From Euborellia annulipes (taxonomy: Eukaryota; Arthropoda; Insecta; Dermaptera; Anisolabididae): 64,000 nt of DNA. Shown here piece by piece: positions 54,445 through 64,000 of this stretch (the stretch's first letter is position 1; each line of letters starts with the position of its first letter). The translations under genes were made by a program, and so were the position numbers. The notes beneath the pieces were generated by a model, which had not been told where the DNA came from, made no database searches, and worked only from the letters and a program-made list of their open reading frames with translations. The stretch lies in the NCBI GenBank assembly GCA_023213315.1, contig JAKCPI010011748.1, positions 31,636 through 95,635 of the forward strand, in the 5' to 3' direction.

Positions 54445-54594
54445 CGTCTCCGGGATCGATAAGCATATAAAGGCATTTAATATAAGCCTATAAGGATGGA
54501 CGAATAAATTTTGCTCGAAACGTCTTCTTCGGCATTTGGCAAACAAAGGCTTTGCTGCTCTTGTACATGTTCTTTCCCAACTTGTAACATCAAC

Positions 54595-55194
54595 AGCAAC
54601 TTCTCTTCTGTTTAAAGATATCCAATTTCCATAATAGCCTAAATGAGCATACGATGTTCGTTCTCAAAAACTTTATAATTAATCCTTTGATGAGTTGGTC
54701 AAATGGGTTGCCTACTTTCCAGCAAGCTAAAACGCCATTGTGCACCTCAAGTTCCTCCTTAGTTTAAATATATTCATATTCTTAAATTTTTTGTTCCAAA
54801 TTTAATATTAATAACAATCTATAAATTCAGAATTTCATAAATTCTGTTCATATTATAACTTATGTTCAATTTCTGGAAAAAGAAGATGTCATTGGCATAA
54901 TTTTGGACAAGGTTCAAGTCACAAACTTTCTTTCTCCCCGCTTATGATATCTCATCTCTAGAATATATAAAGAGAAATTTAAAATAAAAATCTTGTCTCT
55001 ATATTTTCCGTTATTCATATGTAAACATGAGCTTTATTTTAAGTGCATGAATATATATAGTTCAATTTTCTTGAAGTATTGTTTATGAAATATTTTATTT
55101 TTAGATTTATTGAGAGATAAAGAATTCAAAAACTAATTGGTTTTTTTTCACCCCTCTTTCTTAAAAAACTCTTGCTTAGAGTCAGCCAATCAGG
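54595..55194. other. AT-rich stretch, no gene seen
   Basis: Nothing recognised; a short SINE-3 tail (caatgacgaaaaaggacta) is at about 55208-55228. Confidence 0.5.
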
Positions 55195-55272
55195 TTGGAG
55201 ATTCGCTCAATGACGAAAAAGGACTAAAAATTTTTGTTTATAATAATGAATGAAAAAATTAAATTTTGTTTA

Positions 55273-55831
55273 AATATCTAGATCGAAAGGAGCTAGAAGG
55301 TTGAAATTTTATATTTAAGTTAGGCACCTCGCTGGGATAAAACACGAAGTTTTTGAACAAAATCGGCCAAAAAGTACTAGTACTTCACTGATGTACTTTT
55401 TCAGTTTTTTTCGATTTTCTCAAAATTTGCTCCAACGATTTTGTTCTGAAGACCACTTTACTCTTGTTCTTCATAGGAAAGATAGGAATTTTTCCTATGG
55501 TTGCAATAGTAACAAAATATAAATATTTTCCCATACTTATAAATTTTACCTCTTGAATTCAAATGTACCCTACTGTCGGATACTAAATATATCTCAACAC
55601 AAAAAATCTGGTGCGACCAGTCACACCAGATTTTTACTTATGAAATGCAAGTGGTTAAGTTACCTAAGGTGCTAACGAAAACTAAATATATTTCGAATCT
55701 GGGGTGATAGCACAGTACCCAACTTTCTCTTACCGAAGAGCAAGAAAGAAAGTTGTGTGCTTCATAAGTAAAAATGATCGTAATACTTTCTCTCTTTATA
55801 TATTTCAAATATAGGGTAAGAGAAAGTAAAA
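55273..55831 (+). repeat. R1 repeat, 3' part with duplicated end pieces
   Basis: 55273-55636 runs from atcgaaaggagctagaag through the tactagtacttcact block to a shortened end palindrome. At 55690-55831 a second rearranged piece carries the palindrome arms and a reversed head (gggtaagagaaagtaaaaa). Confidence 0.85.
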
Positions 55832-55837
55832 AGTCAA

Positions 55838-56140
55838 TTGATTCAAAATTTCCAAACTCTGTGCATTTTAAATGTTGACTACTTGAAATAAACTATGGTT
55901 ATTTTTCAAAATTTTAATCTCATATTTGTTGGATGGATATTTTAAACACAATATAGAATCCTAAATAAAATACAAAATTTCATAAGGATCGGAAAATATT
56001 TTTTTAAATGTGTAAAAAGTTGGAAAGGGGGACCGACCCTCTTTTGAATCTAAATTAACATGCAAATCCCCATAGGGATTGACTCTAAGGAAAGAACAGC
56101 CGAAAAATGAAATTTAAAAATTCTGGAATATTGAAAAAGC
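55838..56140 (+). repeat. R2 dispersed repeat, copy 1
   Basis: Shares with 63172-63455: gcattttaaatgttgact, gaatcctaaataaa, tgtgtaaaaagtt, ttaacatgcaaatccccat, in the same order and orientation. Both copies lie next to R1 ends. Confidence 0.85.
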
Positions 56141-56144
56141 CATT

Positions 56145-57365
56145 TTTTTCAAGGATGTTATGACCCGATATAGGTCTTGATTTTTTTCCTAGAAGCTACC
56201 ATCAGCCCCCAAAACATGTCCAAAATTTAAATCAATCGATTCAGCCGTCCCTGAGAAAAAACTTTTTTTCTGATTTTTATTGTACATGTTTTGCTTTTTC
56301 AAAAACTAATTGAAACTTTCAGGATCTTATTATTTTATTATTATAGTAGGCCTACCTACAAATCCCTTAAGTACCGTGAAAATGCGTTTCGAGCAAGCTT
56401 TAATACTTTATTTATTTCTCTAACTCTTCATAAAACCAGGTGGAGGAGGTTTCAACGTCCCCTGAATGAATAAAATAAAAAATATAGTAGTTTTTCGCTC
56501 TATTATATATCTCTATATATAACATTTATATCATTGTTTGAAATTAAAATTAAAACTCTTTAAAATTTATTCATTTGGGGAGAGAATTAAAAAATAATAG
56601 CCTTGCATCAAACAACGATCAGTTCTGAAAATTAATTTTAGAATTATTTTCAATTTTATCAAAAATCTATTAAGTTTTTAAATAGTAATAGACTAAATAG
56701 ACTATATATTTTTTATTTATTAAATCGAAATTTAATATTTTATGAAAATTTCTATACCCATTATTGTTATTATTATTTGAAATCGAAATCATCCACCTGT
56801 TTTTTTCCTCAATTTCCGTTCCAGGTGTATGAGTGAGTAAAAAAATATTTTTTTCTCTCTATATAACAAGTGATTATCATCTTGATGTCTATGAACGTAA
56901 AGAAGGAAGAAGATGTATCTACTCAAAAGATCGCATCATTTTTTTTTTCATTTATAAATAAAAAGTAAATAACCTCGAAAGTGTATTCGATCCTTCATTC
57001 AAGGCCAGTTTCAATGGATGGATGGATCATAAAACATTCTATCGTCATAATAATAATGGGGGGAAGAATAAGATTTCGCATGTTTCTTTCTTAGATTATT
57101 TTTTTCCTTTTTTAGTAAAGCCGAAAAGACAGGAAAGGTGTTTGAGTAGTATAGGGCGGGGAGGAAAGGGCCGTCGAAGGGTCTTTTATTTCTTGAGAAA
57201 AAAAAGGAAAAAAAAAAAAGCGAAAGTTGAACATCTTTACTTTCCCTTCATTTCAGGTCAAGGGAGTCTTCATACTAAAAAAAAATCCAATATTTTATTG
57301 AACTATTCGGATAAAATAATTTACCTTAAAAAATAGAAAGAAAATCGAGAGACCTGAAAATAATT
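56145..57365. other. No confident gene
   Basis: AT-rich. A 104-codon frame from an ATG at 57022 crosses a GC-rich patch (gggcggggaggaaaggg) and a Lys-rich A-run. It has no recognisable domain and I do not call it. Confidence 0.4.
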
Positions 57366-57993
57366 TAAAAAAATCTGGCGTGACTGTCGCACAGCACACA
57401 ACAACTTTCTCTTACCTGCGGTAATCGAAAGTTATATTCTGTGCTTGTCACACCATTTTTTGTGTCTACATATATTTAGTATTCGACAGGACGGTAGGCC
57501 TACATTAGAATTTAAGTTGTAAATTTTTTTTTTTTTTTTATTTAAAACATTCACACTTTTTTTCTCATTCGCACTCAACACATTCACTCAGTCTTTTCGG
57601 CAACTTAGGCCATTTAAGACTTTGACGATAACCGTTGTTGATATATATATATATGGGGATTCAGGCATTTTTATTTAAGCCATCTGGTATCCAAATGGCT
57701 TAAATAAAATCATTTTGATACCATAGCAACCATTTCTCCTATCTTTCCTATGAAGTACAAGAGTAAAATTTGTTTCAAACAATTTTGAGGGAAAAATGAG
57801 AATATACATTTTTAAGAGCATCTAAAAAATAATTGATTTTTGAATTTTAATCAAAATTGTTAGAGCGAATTTTGAGAAAATCGAAAAAAAACTAAAAAAA
57901 AAAGTACATCTATAAAGTACTAGTACTTTTTGGCCGATTTTGTTTAAAAGCTTATTTTCACCCCTTGGGTGATGCTTAACTTAAATATAAAAT
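57366..57993 (-). repeat. R1 repeat with nested SINE-1
   Basis: End palindrome (aatctggcgtgactgtcgc, cttacctgcggtaatcg) to aaagtactagtacttttt and the block ending aacttaaatataaaat; head missing. Confidence 0.9.
57530..57713 (-). mobile_element. SINE-1 inside R1, 5' truncated
   Basis: Minus strand body tggataccagatggcttaaa, cgtcaaagtcttaaatggcc, aagttgccgaaaagactgag and a tail. About 30 nt of R1 are missing at the insertion site. Confidence 0.85.
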
Positions 57994-57994
57994 C

Positions 57995-58867
57995 TTTTCT
58001 TAATTCAGGACAAATAAAAGTCAAACAGTGATAGATTAATTTTAATTTATTCATAGGTGAATATCAAAACTAGGTTTTTGATATTTTCTTATGTTTTACA
58101 GATATTAATTATAATTACAATTATATTATTAATCAAATAATTATATTCGATATATATTGTTATTTCAAATAAAACGTGTGAAAATGCCAAGAATCTATGA
58201 ATAAATTAAATATAAGCAATTAATTATGATTACTGTGATCAAAGGTTAATTCATAAACTTGAATAGTTCCCGAAATATTTTTTTTGTCTGTATTTTATTT
58301 TTCTAAATAATAAAAAATCGGCCCAGGTCTCACGTCGGTATAGACCCTCAAATTCGAAAACATTTATGTACTTATATATAAATAGATATGTACAAAATAA
58401 TATATATATATATATATATATAGGCCCTCATCTAGTGAACCCCCAGGCCCCCAAGTGTCTCTGTACGCCCCTGTTCCCCCCTGCCCCTAATTCAAGGGTC
58501 GCGTGTTTCCTGCAATTGTTGATATATATTTATTCCAACAAGGAGAGTATTTGATTCAAAGAATTATATTTCAGAAGATTATAAAGAGCGTTTGTAGTAT
58601 ATTGGATAAAGAAAAATTTTAGTTATAAAAAAAAAAAAAACGATATTAATCATTATTTTTAAATAAATAAAGGGAGGCAATCATTTAAGAAGATAAATGT
58701 TTGCAATTAAACAAATGGAATGTTGTACTTTAATGGAAAAATTAAAATTATCCACTCCATTGTGCATGTATTGTACCTATTATATATTGTGTGTATATTT
58801 CTTTCTCACTCTCTCATTCATTTTTTTTTAATCCTATCCGGGGAAATGAACTTGACCGCGACTCTAA
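57995..58867. other. Unassigned region
   Basis: AT-rich, with a (TA)n tract at about 58400-58422 followed by a C-rich patch (acccccaggcccccaag). No gene recognised. Confidence 0.4.
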
Positions 58868-58881
58868 CACATGTGACGTAA
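58868..58881 (+). promoter_or_regulatory. E-box and CRE-like site upstream of a candidate first exon
   Basis: CACATGTG (58868-58875) overlaps TGACGTAA (58874-58881), about 90 nt before the ATG at 58969. Confidence 0.3.
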
Positions 58882-58968
58882 TATAGTGTAGGTAAGTCAG
58901 AGGGAAAGCGCCGTTAAACGTAGATCATTCAGCCCCCTCTACCTCACAGCTCACTTTCGTCCGTCCAT

Positions 58969-59127
58969 ATGGAACAGGGCTTCTTTTTAAAACCCGACCA
59001 CCGTTTTTGTTTTATGGAAAGCGAAATTTTTAAAACGGATCTTTCAATCGCGAGTGATGCTGTTACAGGTTGCTTGTGTATGGAGCATCGTTCATCGGGT
59101 CAGCCGGCCTCCAGACATTCAATAACG
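58969..59127 (+). CDS. Candidate first coding exon, unrecognised
   Basis: From an ATG at 58969, 53 codons are open: MEQGFFLKPDHRFCFMESE, IFKTDLSIASDAVTGCL, CMEHRSSGQPASRHSIT. The frame ends in phase 0 at a good donor (ACG then GTAATT). An in-frame TAG lies upstream of the ATG, so this is a plausible true start. The composition (Cys, His, Arg, Asp, mixed codons) differs from surrounding AT-rich frames, and the island is GC-enriched. No matching family is recognised; the next exon would lie beyond the right edge or is not visible. An internal ATG at 59014 is in frame and could be used instead. Confidence 0.45.
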
Positions 59128-59361
59128 GTAATTTAAAAGTAATAATAATAATAACTCGATTTTTATTCAGATAATAATTAAGAACACAATATATATTATA
59201 CCAAAATGCAGAATTAAAGAGAAATTTACTTTTTTACTTTTTAGTTGGTAAGATAATGAAAAAATTTAATAGTACATACATATATCTTTCACTGGATTTC
59301 AAATAAATATTATTTGGTAAAACTAAACTATAATATATATAATTTAAAACTATCCCGTATA

Positions 59362-59612
59362 CAGTGGCGTCATTTCAACTTTTTCTTAGGGAGTAAACTT
59401 TTTTCTCAAAATTTACTTACAAATAGGTACTCAAATTTGGCCAAAATAACAATTATATCTAATTTAATTGTTTAATTTTGTACAGTTTATATAGTCGCAG
59501 ATATATTTTGGAATATTTTATTTAGATTAATATAGAATTTTATAAAAATCAGAGCTCTTGGGGGGGGGGGGCAAATGCTCCCCTGCCCCCCCCTTCCCAA
59601 ATGACGCCATTG
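59362..59612. mobile_element. hAT-type nonautonomous element (family E)
   Basis: Ends CAGTGGCGTCATTTCAAC and, reverse-complemented, CAATGGCGTCATTTGGG. Perfect duplication cccgtata at 59354-59361 and 59613-59620. Subterminal G- and C-runs as in families A and B. Confidence 0.95.
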
Positions 59613-59707
59613 CCCGTATATAATCTAAAAAATAAAATAAAAAGACATCAGAGAGTGGAGTACTGAAGATGCAAAATTAAAATTATAAACTATGTTATCT
59701 TTGAAAA

Positions 59708-59866
59708 AGGGCCCTCGGGCTTTGATGAAGTGGTTTGCGTGCTGACCATTTGAACAGGTACCAAGGGGTTCGCTTCCCGTCCCAGGAGACAAAATTTATT
59801 TCAATTGAAATAAATAAGGATGGAGCCTAAATGGACTCCGATGTCGAAAAAGACCTTAAACGAATT
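59708..59866 (+). mobile_element. SINE-3, full length
   Basis: Best copy: head gggccctcgggctttgatg, B-box-like GGGGTTCGCTTCCC, atttatttcaattgaaat, tgtcgaaaaagacctt, A-rich tail. Confidence 0.85.
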
Positions 59867-60089
59867 ATAAAAAAATTAAAAAAAAAAAAAACACCTTACA
59901 AGTCTTGTTTATGCAAGATGATCAGTTCTGTGAATTATATTTCTAGAAGGAAGGTATCCAGGGGTTTAGGTGTGAGAGGGGCCAAGATAGGATAGGTAGC
60001 CCCTTTCTCAAATTGAAAGAAAAAATTAAAAATAAATAAATACAAAATTTAATCTGTGAGAATTTGTCTTAATATGGTATTCATTCTTT

Positions 60090-60225
60090 TGTGGGCAAAG
60101 AAATAAAGCAGTTGAGCTTGAAATCTAAAGTTAAAGGTTCAATTCCATCTCATCCAACTATTAGTGATGCCTCCATTCGAGAAGACTTATGTAAAATGCT
60201 ATATTCCGTCTCAACGTCTGTCCAA
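60090..60225 (+). mobile_element. SINE-2, tRNA-derived
   Basis: Head aaagaaataaagcagttgag, B box AGGTTCAATTCC, body gatgcctccattcgag. Confidence 0.7.
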
Positions 60226-60473
60226 AGGCTAGATTAATGGACCAATCTAGATGAAATGAGGTTGAAAAGGGAAGCGATTACTTTTTACTTCTTCCCTTGA
60301 TTTTTAAAAAAAGAGACTATAGGGAATAACCAAGAAAAAGAAATATTGAAGGGTTCTAAACATCATCGAGGGTGGAGCTATTCCCCACCACTACCATTTA
60401 ATGCTCAGTCAAATATTAGAATTCTTTATTTTTTATCGAGTTTTCTTGATATTGCAAAGCTCGACTAACTACT

Positions 60474-60925
60474 TTGCTAGGCGGACCCTCGCCTTTTCTT
60501 AATTATGCAGAACCCGTGCCTTTGGCATCTAGAAAGGGGGGCGTCTCCTCCCCTCAGCTGGCTAGGGCCCGCCTGCGGCGGGCCCCTCGCCTTTTTTTAA
60601 TTATAAAAAAAATTATCATTACTATTAATATATTCCAATCCAGTGCCTGCTTGAGGGTTTGTTTACATTCATAGAGATATATAAATGCAAAGAATACATC
60701 TCTATAGATTTCCTATGGAAGAAATCGTAACTTTAGGAATTAATAACTCAAAAAGTTATAGGAATTTCGGAATGAAAATAATTTTCCTGTAATCCCTAGA
60801 AGGTCCGCTTTAAGCATAAAAAATTTCGTTTCAAAATTCTAAGGGGAAGTTGCCTAAATAGAGTGTGACAGACAGACAGACGGACGGACATTAGCGAATT
60901 ATATTTATAGATAGATGGGAGTGAA
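60474..60925 (+). repeat. Unclassified repeat with GC-rich head and GACA/GACG tail
   Basis: ggaccctcgccttttc and gggcccctcgcctttt form a direct repeat around gcccgcctgcggcgggc. The right end is gacagacagacggacggac followed by tagcgaattatatttata, typical of invertebrate interspersed repeats. The 66-codon frame at its start is not a gene. Confidence 0.5.
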
Positions 60926-60949
60926 ATAAAGTAGCTATATTAGCTGATC

Positions 60950-61065
60950 TAAGCAGATGAAAGAGTATGAAAGTAAGTTGGATAATATTTTTGCCATGAG
61001 TTGGATTGGAACTCGAATTGTTTTCAACTTAGGATTGTAAGCGTAAGCTTTATCCCCCCTCTCTA
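60950..61065 (-). mobile_element. SINE-2, tRNA-derived
   Basis: Minus strand GGGGGGATAAAGCTTACGC, acaattcgagttccaatcc, actcatggcaaa; matches 33130-33220. Confidence 0.8.
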
Positions 61066-61069
61066 CAAA

Positions 61070-61560
61070 ATATTTTTTCATATTATTTTTTATCCCCTTG
61101 ATTCTATGTAGTAGTATTTTCTATTCATTCTGGCAATTTATAAATTAAGAGTATAGTACTCTATTTTTTTCCAAGCATAGATTAAATGTTAAGCAATTTC
61201 ATTTAGCTATAATACATAAGGTACAGTACATAGTAGAGAAAACCATTCTGTTTTGTTCATAAGTGAAACAACTTAAATTTTACTAGATCCAATTGGCTAC
61301 AAAACCAGAGAAGAACATTCTAACATGTTGCCAAGGCAACCCTTGTCTAATGCACTCCTCTCTCTTGGAAGAATTTGCATTAAATGCCAATAAATTTCTG
61401 TTAGAATTAATGTGTAATGGAGGATGTTAAATTTGGCTAATTCTGTTTATTTCACGAATATGTAAGCAAAAACTTACTAAGCAATAAATAATCTTCTAAA
61501 AAAACATTTAGGCCTAAAAATGTATATATCTTATATATATTTATATTAGTATAACTAGAC
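61070..61560. other. AT-rich stretch, no gene seen
   Basis: Nothing recognised. Confidence 0.5.
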
Positions 61561-61940
61561 GCAAAGCCCCCCCCCCCGGGGGGGTCCCCGGGGCCAGGGC
61601 GGCCCCGCCCCCCCCCTTCCCCTCCTTTTTCTACTTACCGTCACATCAATTTTTTCTTTTTTTTTTTATATTTATATATTTTTATAGTTTTTTTGCTATT
61701 TATTCATTAATTTTTTAATATTTTTAATTTTTTTCTTTTTCGTTCCCCGTCTCTCCCCCCACACATTTACAACAATTATTTCCGATATTTATAATTTAAA
61801 AATTAAAATTATTAAAAAATTGTTAATATTGGTTAATGTTTTTATTTTGTTTTTCCCTGGCGCTTTCTTTGGGCTTTTTTGGTTTTTTCCCCCCTTGGAC
61901 CCCTTTTTTACTTTTATATATATAAATAATAATATTAAAA
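61561..61940 (+). repeat. GC-rich then C/T-rich block, unclassified
   Basis: cgcaaagcccccccccc, ggggtccccggggccaggg and ggcggccccgccc at 61561-61615, then T/C-rich DNA with ctttgggcttttttgg. Possibly the start of an unclassified element. Confidence 0.4.
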
Positions 61941-61944
61941 ACAG

Positions 61945-62871
61945 AAGTCTGGCACCAAAAAGAGGTAAAAAACGCTAATTTCTAATTTTTTTTTTTAATT
62001 AAAAAATGGAGCTAAATTTTCTTAATGAGTTGGATTTTTTATTTAGAGCAAAAGAAACTTAAGGCAGTTTAATAAATGTAAATAATCCCTAATGACAAAG
62101 TTTGGTTTTTATGCATTTAGTGTGTTTGAATAAATTGAAACTGTAATTCGTTTATATGAAAATTGTCAAATATAAATATCTTTAATTATATTTTATTGAA
62201 ATAGACACACATAACAGAGAGGCGACTCATTAAAAAAATTAACGAATAATAATACTAAATAAACGAAATGGTATAATTAATTAAATTAAAAACTGATGAT
62301 TGATAAATATGTTCAATTAAAAATTATAAGTGAAAAATAATTGTTAAAAATATCTCTTTGAAATAGTTATTTTAATAAGTACGGGTACGTTAAATTCTTC
62401 TTCTTTTATACATTTATATTTTTAAGATCGGGGATCGGTAAAGGGCGGGTTGCGTTGAGCGTTTTAATGTGCGGACCAAGTAATATAAATTTTCTTTTAT
62501 GTTTGTACCGTACCACCAGGTACTCATATATTTGTATTTAAAAAATCCTACATTACAAAACGTCAGACTGGACGGCACTATTTTTTTTTTTTTTTTTGAA
62601 AATTCTCCGCCTTAAAGGTTGCTGACCCTTGATTTAGAGATCAAAAATAAGTACATATTAATGTTCATTTCTCTCCAAGAAGTCGACGTTCTCTATTAAT
62701 TCACCTGTATTTAATGAAAAGCGTCTAAAGATAATCCAACTTTATGGATGTAGGGGCGACCATAATAATACTCCAAAGTGAATTTACTTAACTTGGTTTT
62801 AACTTTGGTTTAAAACCCGACAAAAAAAAATAATAAAAAAGACAAACGTCGATTAAATTTAATTCGATGCT
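61945..62871. other. AT-rich stretch, no gene seen
   Basis: AT-rich with T- and A-runs. No exon-like island. Confidence 0.5.
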
Positions 62872-62985
62872 TACCCCCAGTTTGGCGTAGTAGGTAACGT
62901 GCCTACCTCCTATACCAAACGTCGCGGGTTCAGACTTGGGCAGTCCGATGATTTTATTTAAGCCATTTGGATACCCAGATAAAAA
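62872..62985 (+). mobile_element. SINE-1, 3' truncated
   Basis: Head cccccagtttggcgtagta, GCGGGTTCAGACTTG (B box), gatgattttatttaagcc, then an A-run. Confidence 0.85.
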
Positions 62986-63034
62986 AAAAAAAAAATTGAA
63001 TTCGTGTAATTCATTCTACCAAGTACACAATGCA

Positions 63035-63137
63035 TGATTAAAAATCTGAAGTGTGACTGGCGAACATTTCACAACTTTCTACTTGCCCTTCGGTTGAGAA
63101 AGTTGTCCACCTGTACCCCAGGTAACACCAGATTTTT
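63035..63137. repeat. R1 end palindrome
   Basis: tctgaagtgtgactggcg, acaactttctacttgcc, gagaaagttgt and ggtaacaccagattttt. Confidence 0.75.
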
Positions 63138-63171
63138 TTAAGTGTCAGATGTATTTAGTTTCTCATAGCAT

Positions 63172-63455
63172 CTTACTTCCAAACTTGCATTTTAAATGTT
63201 GACTGCTTGAAATAAACTATATTTAGGCCTATTATTTTCAAAATATTATTCTCATACTTGGATATTTTATACACAATAGAGAATCCTAAATAAATACAAA
63301 ATTTTATAATTGGAGAAAAATTTTTATTAAAATGTGTAAAAAGTTCCCAAAGTGGACCCTCCATTGAATCAAAAATTAACATGCAAATCCCCATAGGGTT
63401 AACATTAAGTCTATGGAAAGAAGAGGCGGAAAAATGAATTTGAAAAAATCTTAAA
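63172..63455 (+). repeat. R2 dispersed repeat, copy 2
   Basis: Same blocks as 55838-56140. The 120-codon minus-strand open frame here lies across this repeat and is not called. Confidence 0.85.
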
Positions 63456-63536
63456 TACGGGAGGGTACTTGAAGTAATGCAAAATAAGAGAAATATTTTT
63501 CGAGTTTCAGATTTGAATAAGACAATAGTATTCAAA

Positions 63537-63640
63537 ATTCACACAACTTTCTTTTACCTGCGTTAATCGAAAAGTTATGTACTGTGCGACAGTCACACCA
63601 GAATTTTCGTGTCGACCTTTTATTTAGTTACTCTGCTGAA
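63537..63640 (-). repeat. R1 end palindrome and adjacent 3' part
   Basis: acaactttcttttacctgcg, gtgcgacagtcacaccaga, tcgtgtcgacc. Confidence 0.75.
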
Positions 63641-64000
63641 CATATTTAAGATATTTCCCTATTTAAAAGGTGTAAAATTTAAAAAGTAAAACTTTTTGTT
63701 CAAATTCTTTTTAGATTTTTTTTTAATAATATAGTTTTTTGCACTATTGCGAATTCTTCTTGTTCTTTTGCGGTTGATAACCCCTAAATTTGACCAAAAA
63801 TGAGATAAAAAAAGTTTGTGGTTTTAAATCATTCATTCGAAGCTAAAAACTTTTGTTTAATAATAATAAAAATATTCTCTTTGTTCGAAATTAAAAATAT
63901 TTCATAAAGTTAATTCTGGATTTCAGTGAAAGAAAGAATAGAAATAGTTATAATAATTGAAATTTATAAGGATTTTCTATGGTGTAACTTTGTACACTTT
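63641..64000. other. AT-rich stretch, no gene seen
   Basis: Nothing recognised up to the right edge. Confidence 0.5.

Larger units (their letters stand above)
53605..54590. mobile_element. Foldback unit, Penelope-like, with a MITE inside
   Basis: Left arm (gagcaagtacaggagcagca, acgtttcggacaaaattg, atggacg reversed) pairs with the right arm at 54485-54590 (aaggatggacgaataaattt, tgctgctcttgtacatg). Between them lie a Tc1-type MITE (54050-54282) and a third hammerhead-like core at 54414. Confidence 0.65.

Noticed and set aside
56445..56470. GGTTTCAACGTCCCC resembling the GAAAC side
   Set aside because: No matching core on either strand.
57022..57336. 104-codon plus-strand frame from ATG
   Set aside because: No domain; a Lys-rich end comes from an A-run and there are no convincing splice sites.
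63173..63535. 120-codon minus-strand open frame
   Set aside because: Lies across the R2 dispersed repeat, whose other copy does not keep the frame open.

Overview
This looks like nuclear DNA of an invertebrate animal. It is very AT-rich, has long A, T, G and C homopolymer runs, no dense coding, and is crowded with short nonautonomous transposons, tRNA-derived SINEs and foldback repeats. A crustacean such as a parasitic copepod is my guess from the general look of the repeats; the sequence alone does not prove it. No complete conserved protein-coding gene is recognisable, and nearly all long open frames are chance frames in AT-rich or repetitive DNA.

Gene content is limited to short, GC-enriched islands that look like exons of genes with very large introns. 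On the minus strand, 49482-49597, 39702-39870, possibly 28397-28461, and 7819-8006 are bounded by good splice sites, with a start codon in the second exon and an open frame that can run through the last one. A promoter-like cluster (CRE, CCAAT and CACGTG boxes) lies just upstream of the second exon. On the plus strand there are candidate first coding exons at 21983-22108 (behind a TATA box) and at 58969-59127, a longer open frame at 52873-53148, and a promoter-like island at 15521-15665. A further minus-strand candidate first exon is at 44576-44678. None of these peptides matches a family I can name.

The rest is a mosaic of repeats. I see at least six hAT-type short elements with perfect 8-bp target duplications, several TA-flanked Tc1/mariner-type MITEs, five tRNA-derived SINE families, a 5S rRNA-derived copy, and one very abundant unclassified repeat of about 0.67 kb (called R1 here) with palindromic ends. 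Many are nested, and target duplications give the order of insertion: 3583-4362, 20358-21188, 23921-25371, 34741-35366 and 37845-38793.

The most interesting signal is a set of fourteen main loci (some with a second core in the opposite arm) scattered from 4.1 to 54.5 kb. Each has a hammerhead-ribozyme-like core (CTGANGA, a hairpin, then GAAA) and most sit inside foldback units. Four units have exactly 13-bp target duplications. Together this fits the terminal repeats of Penelope-like retroelements, which are known to carry hammerhead motifs, but no reverse transcriptase is visible in the window.
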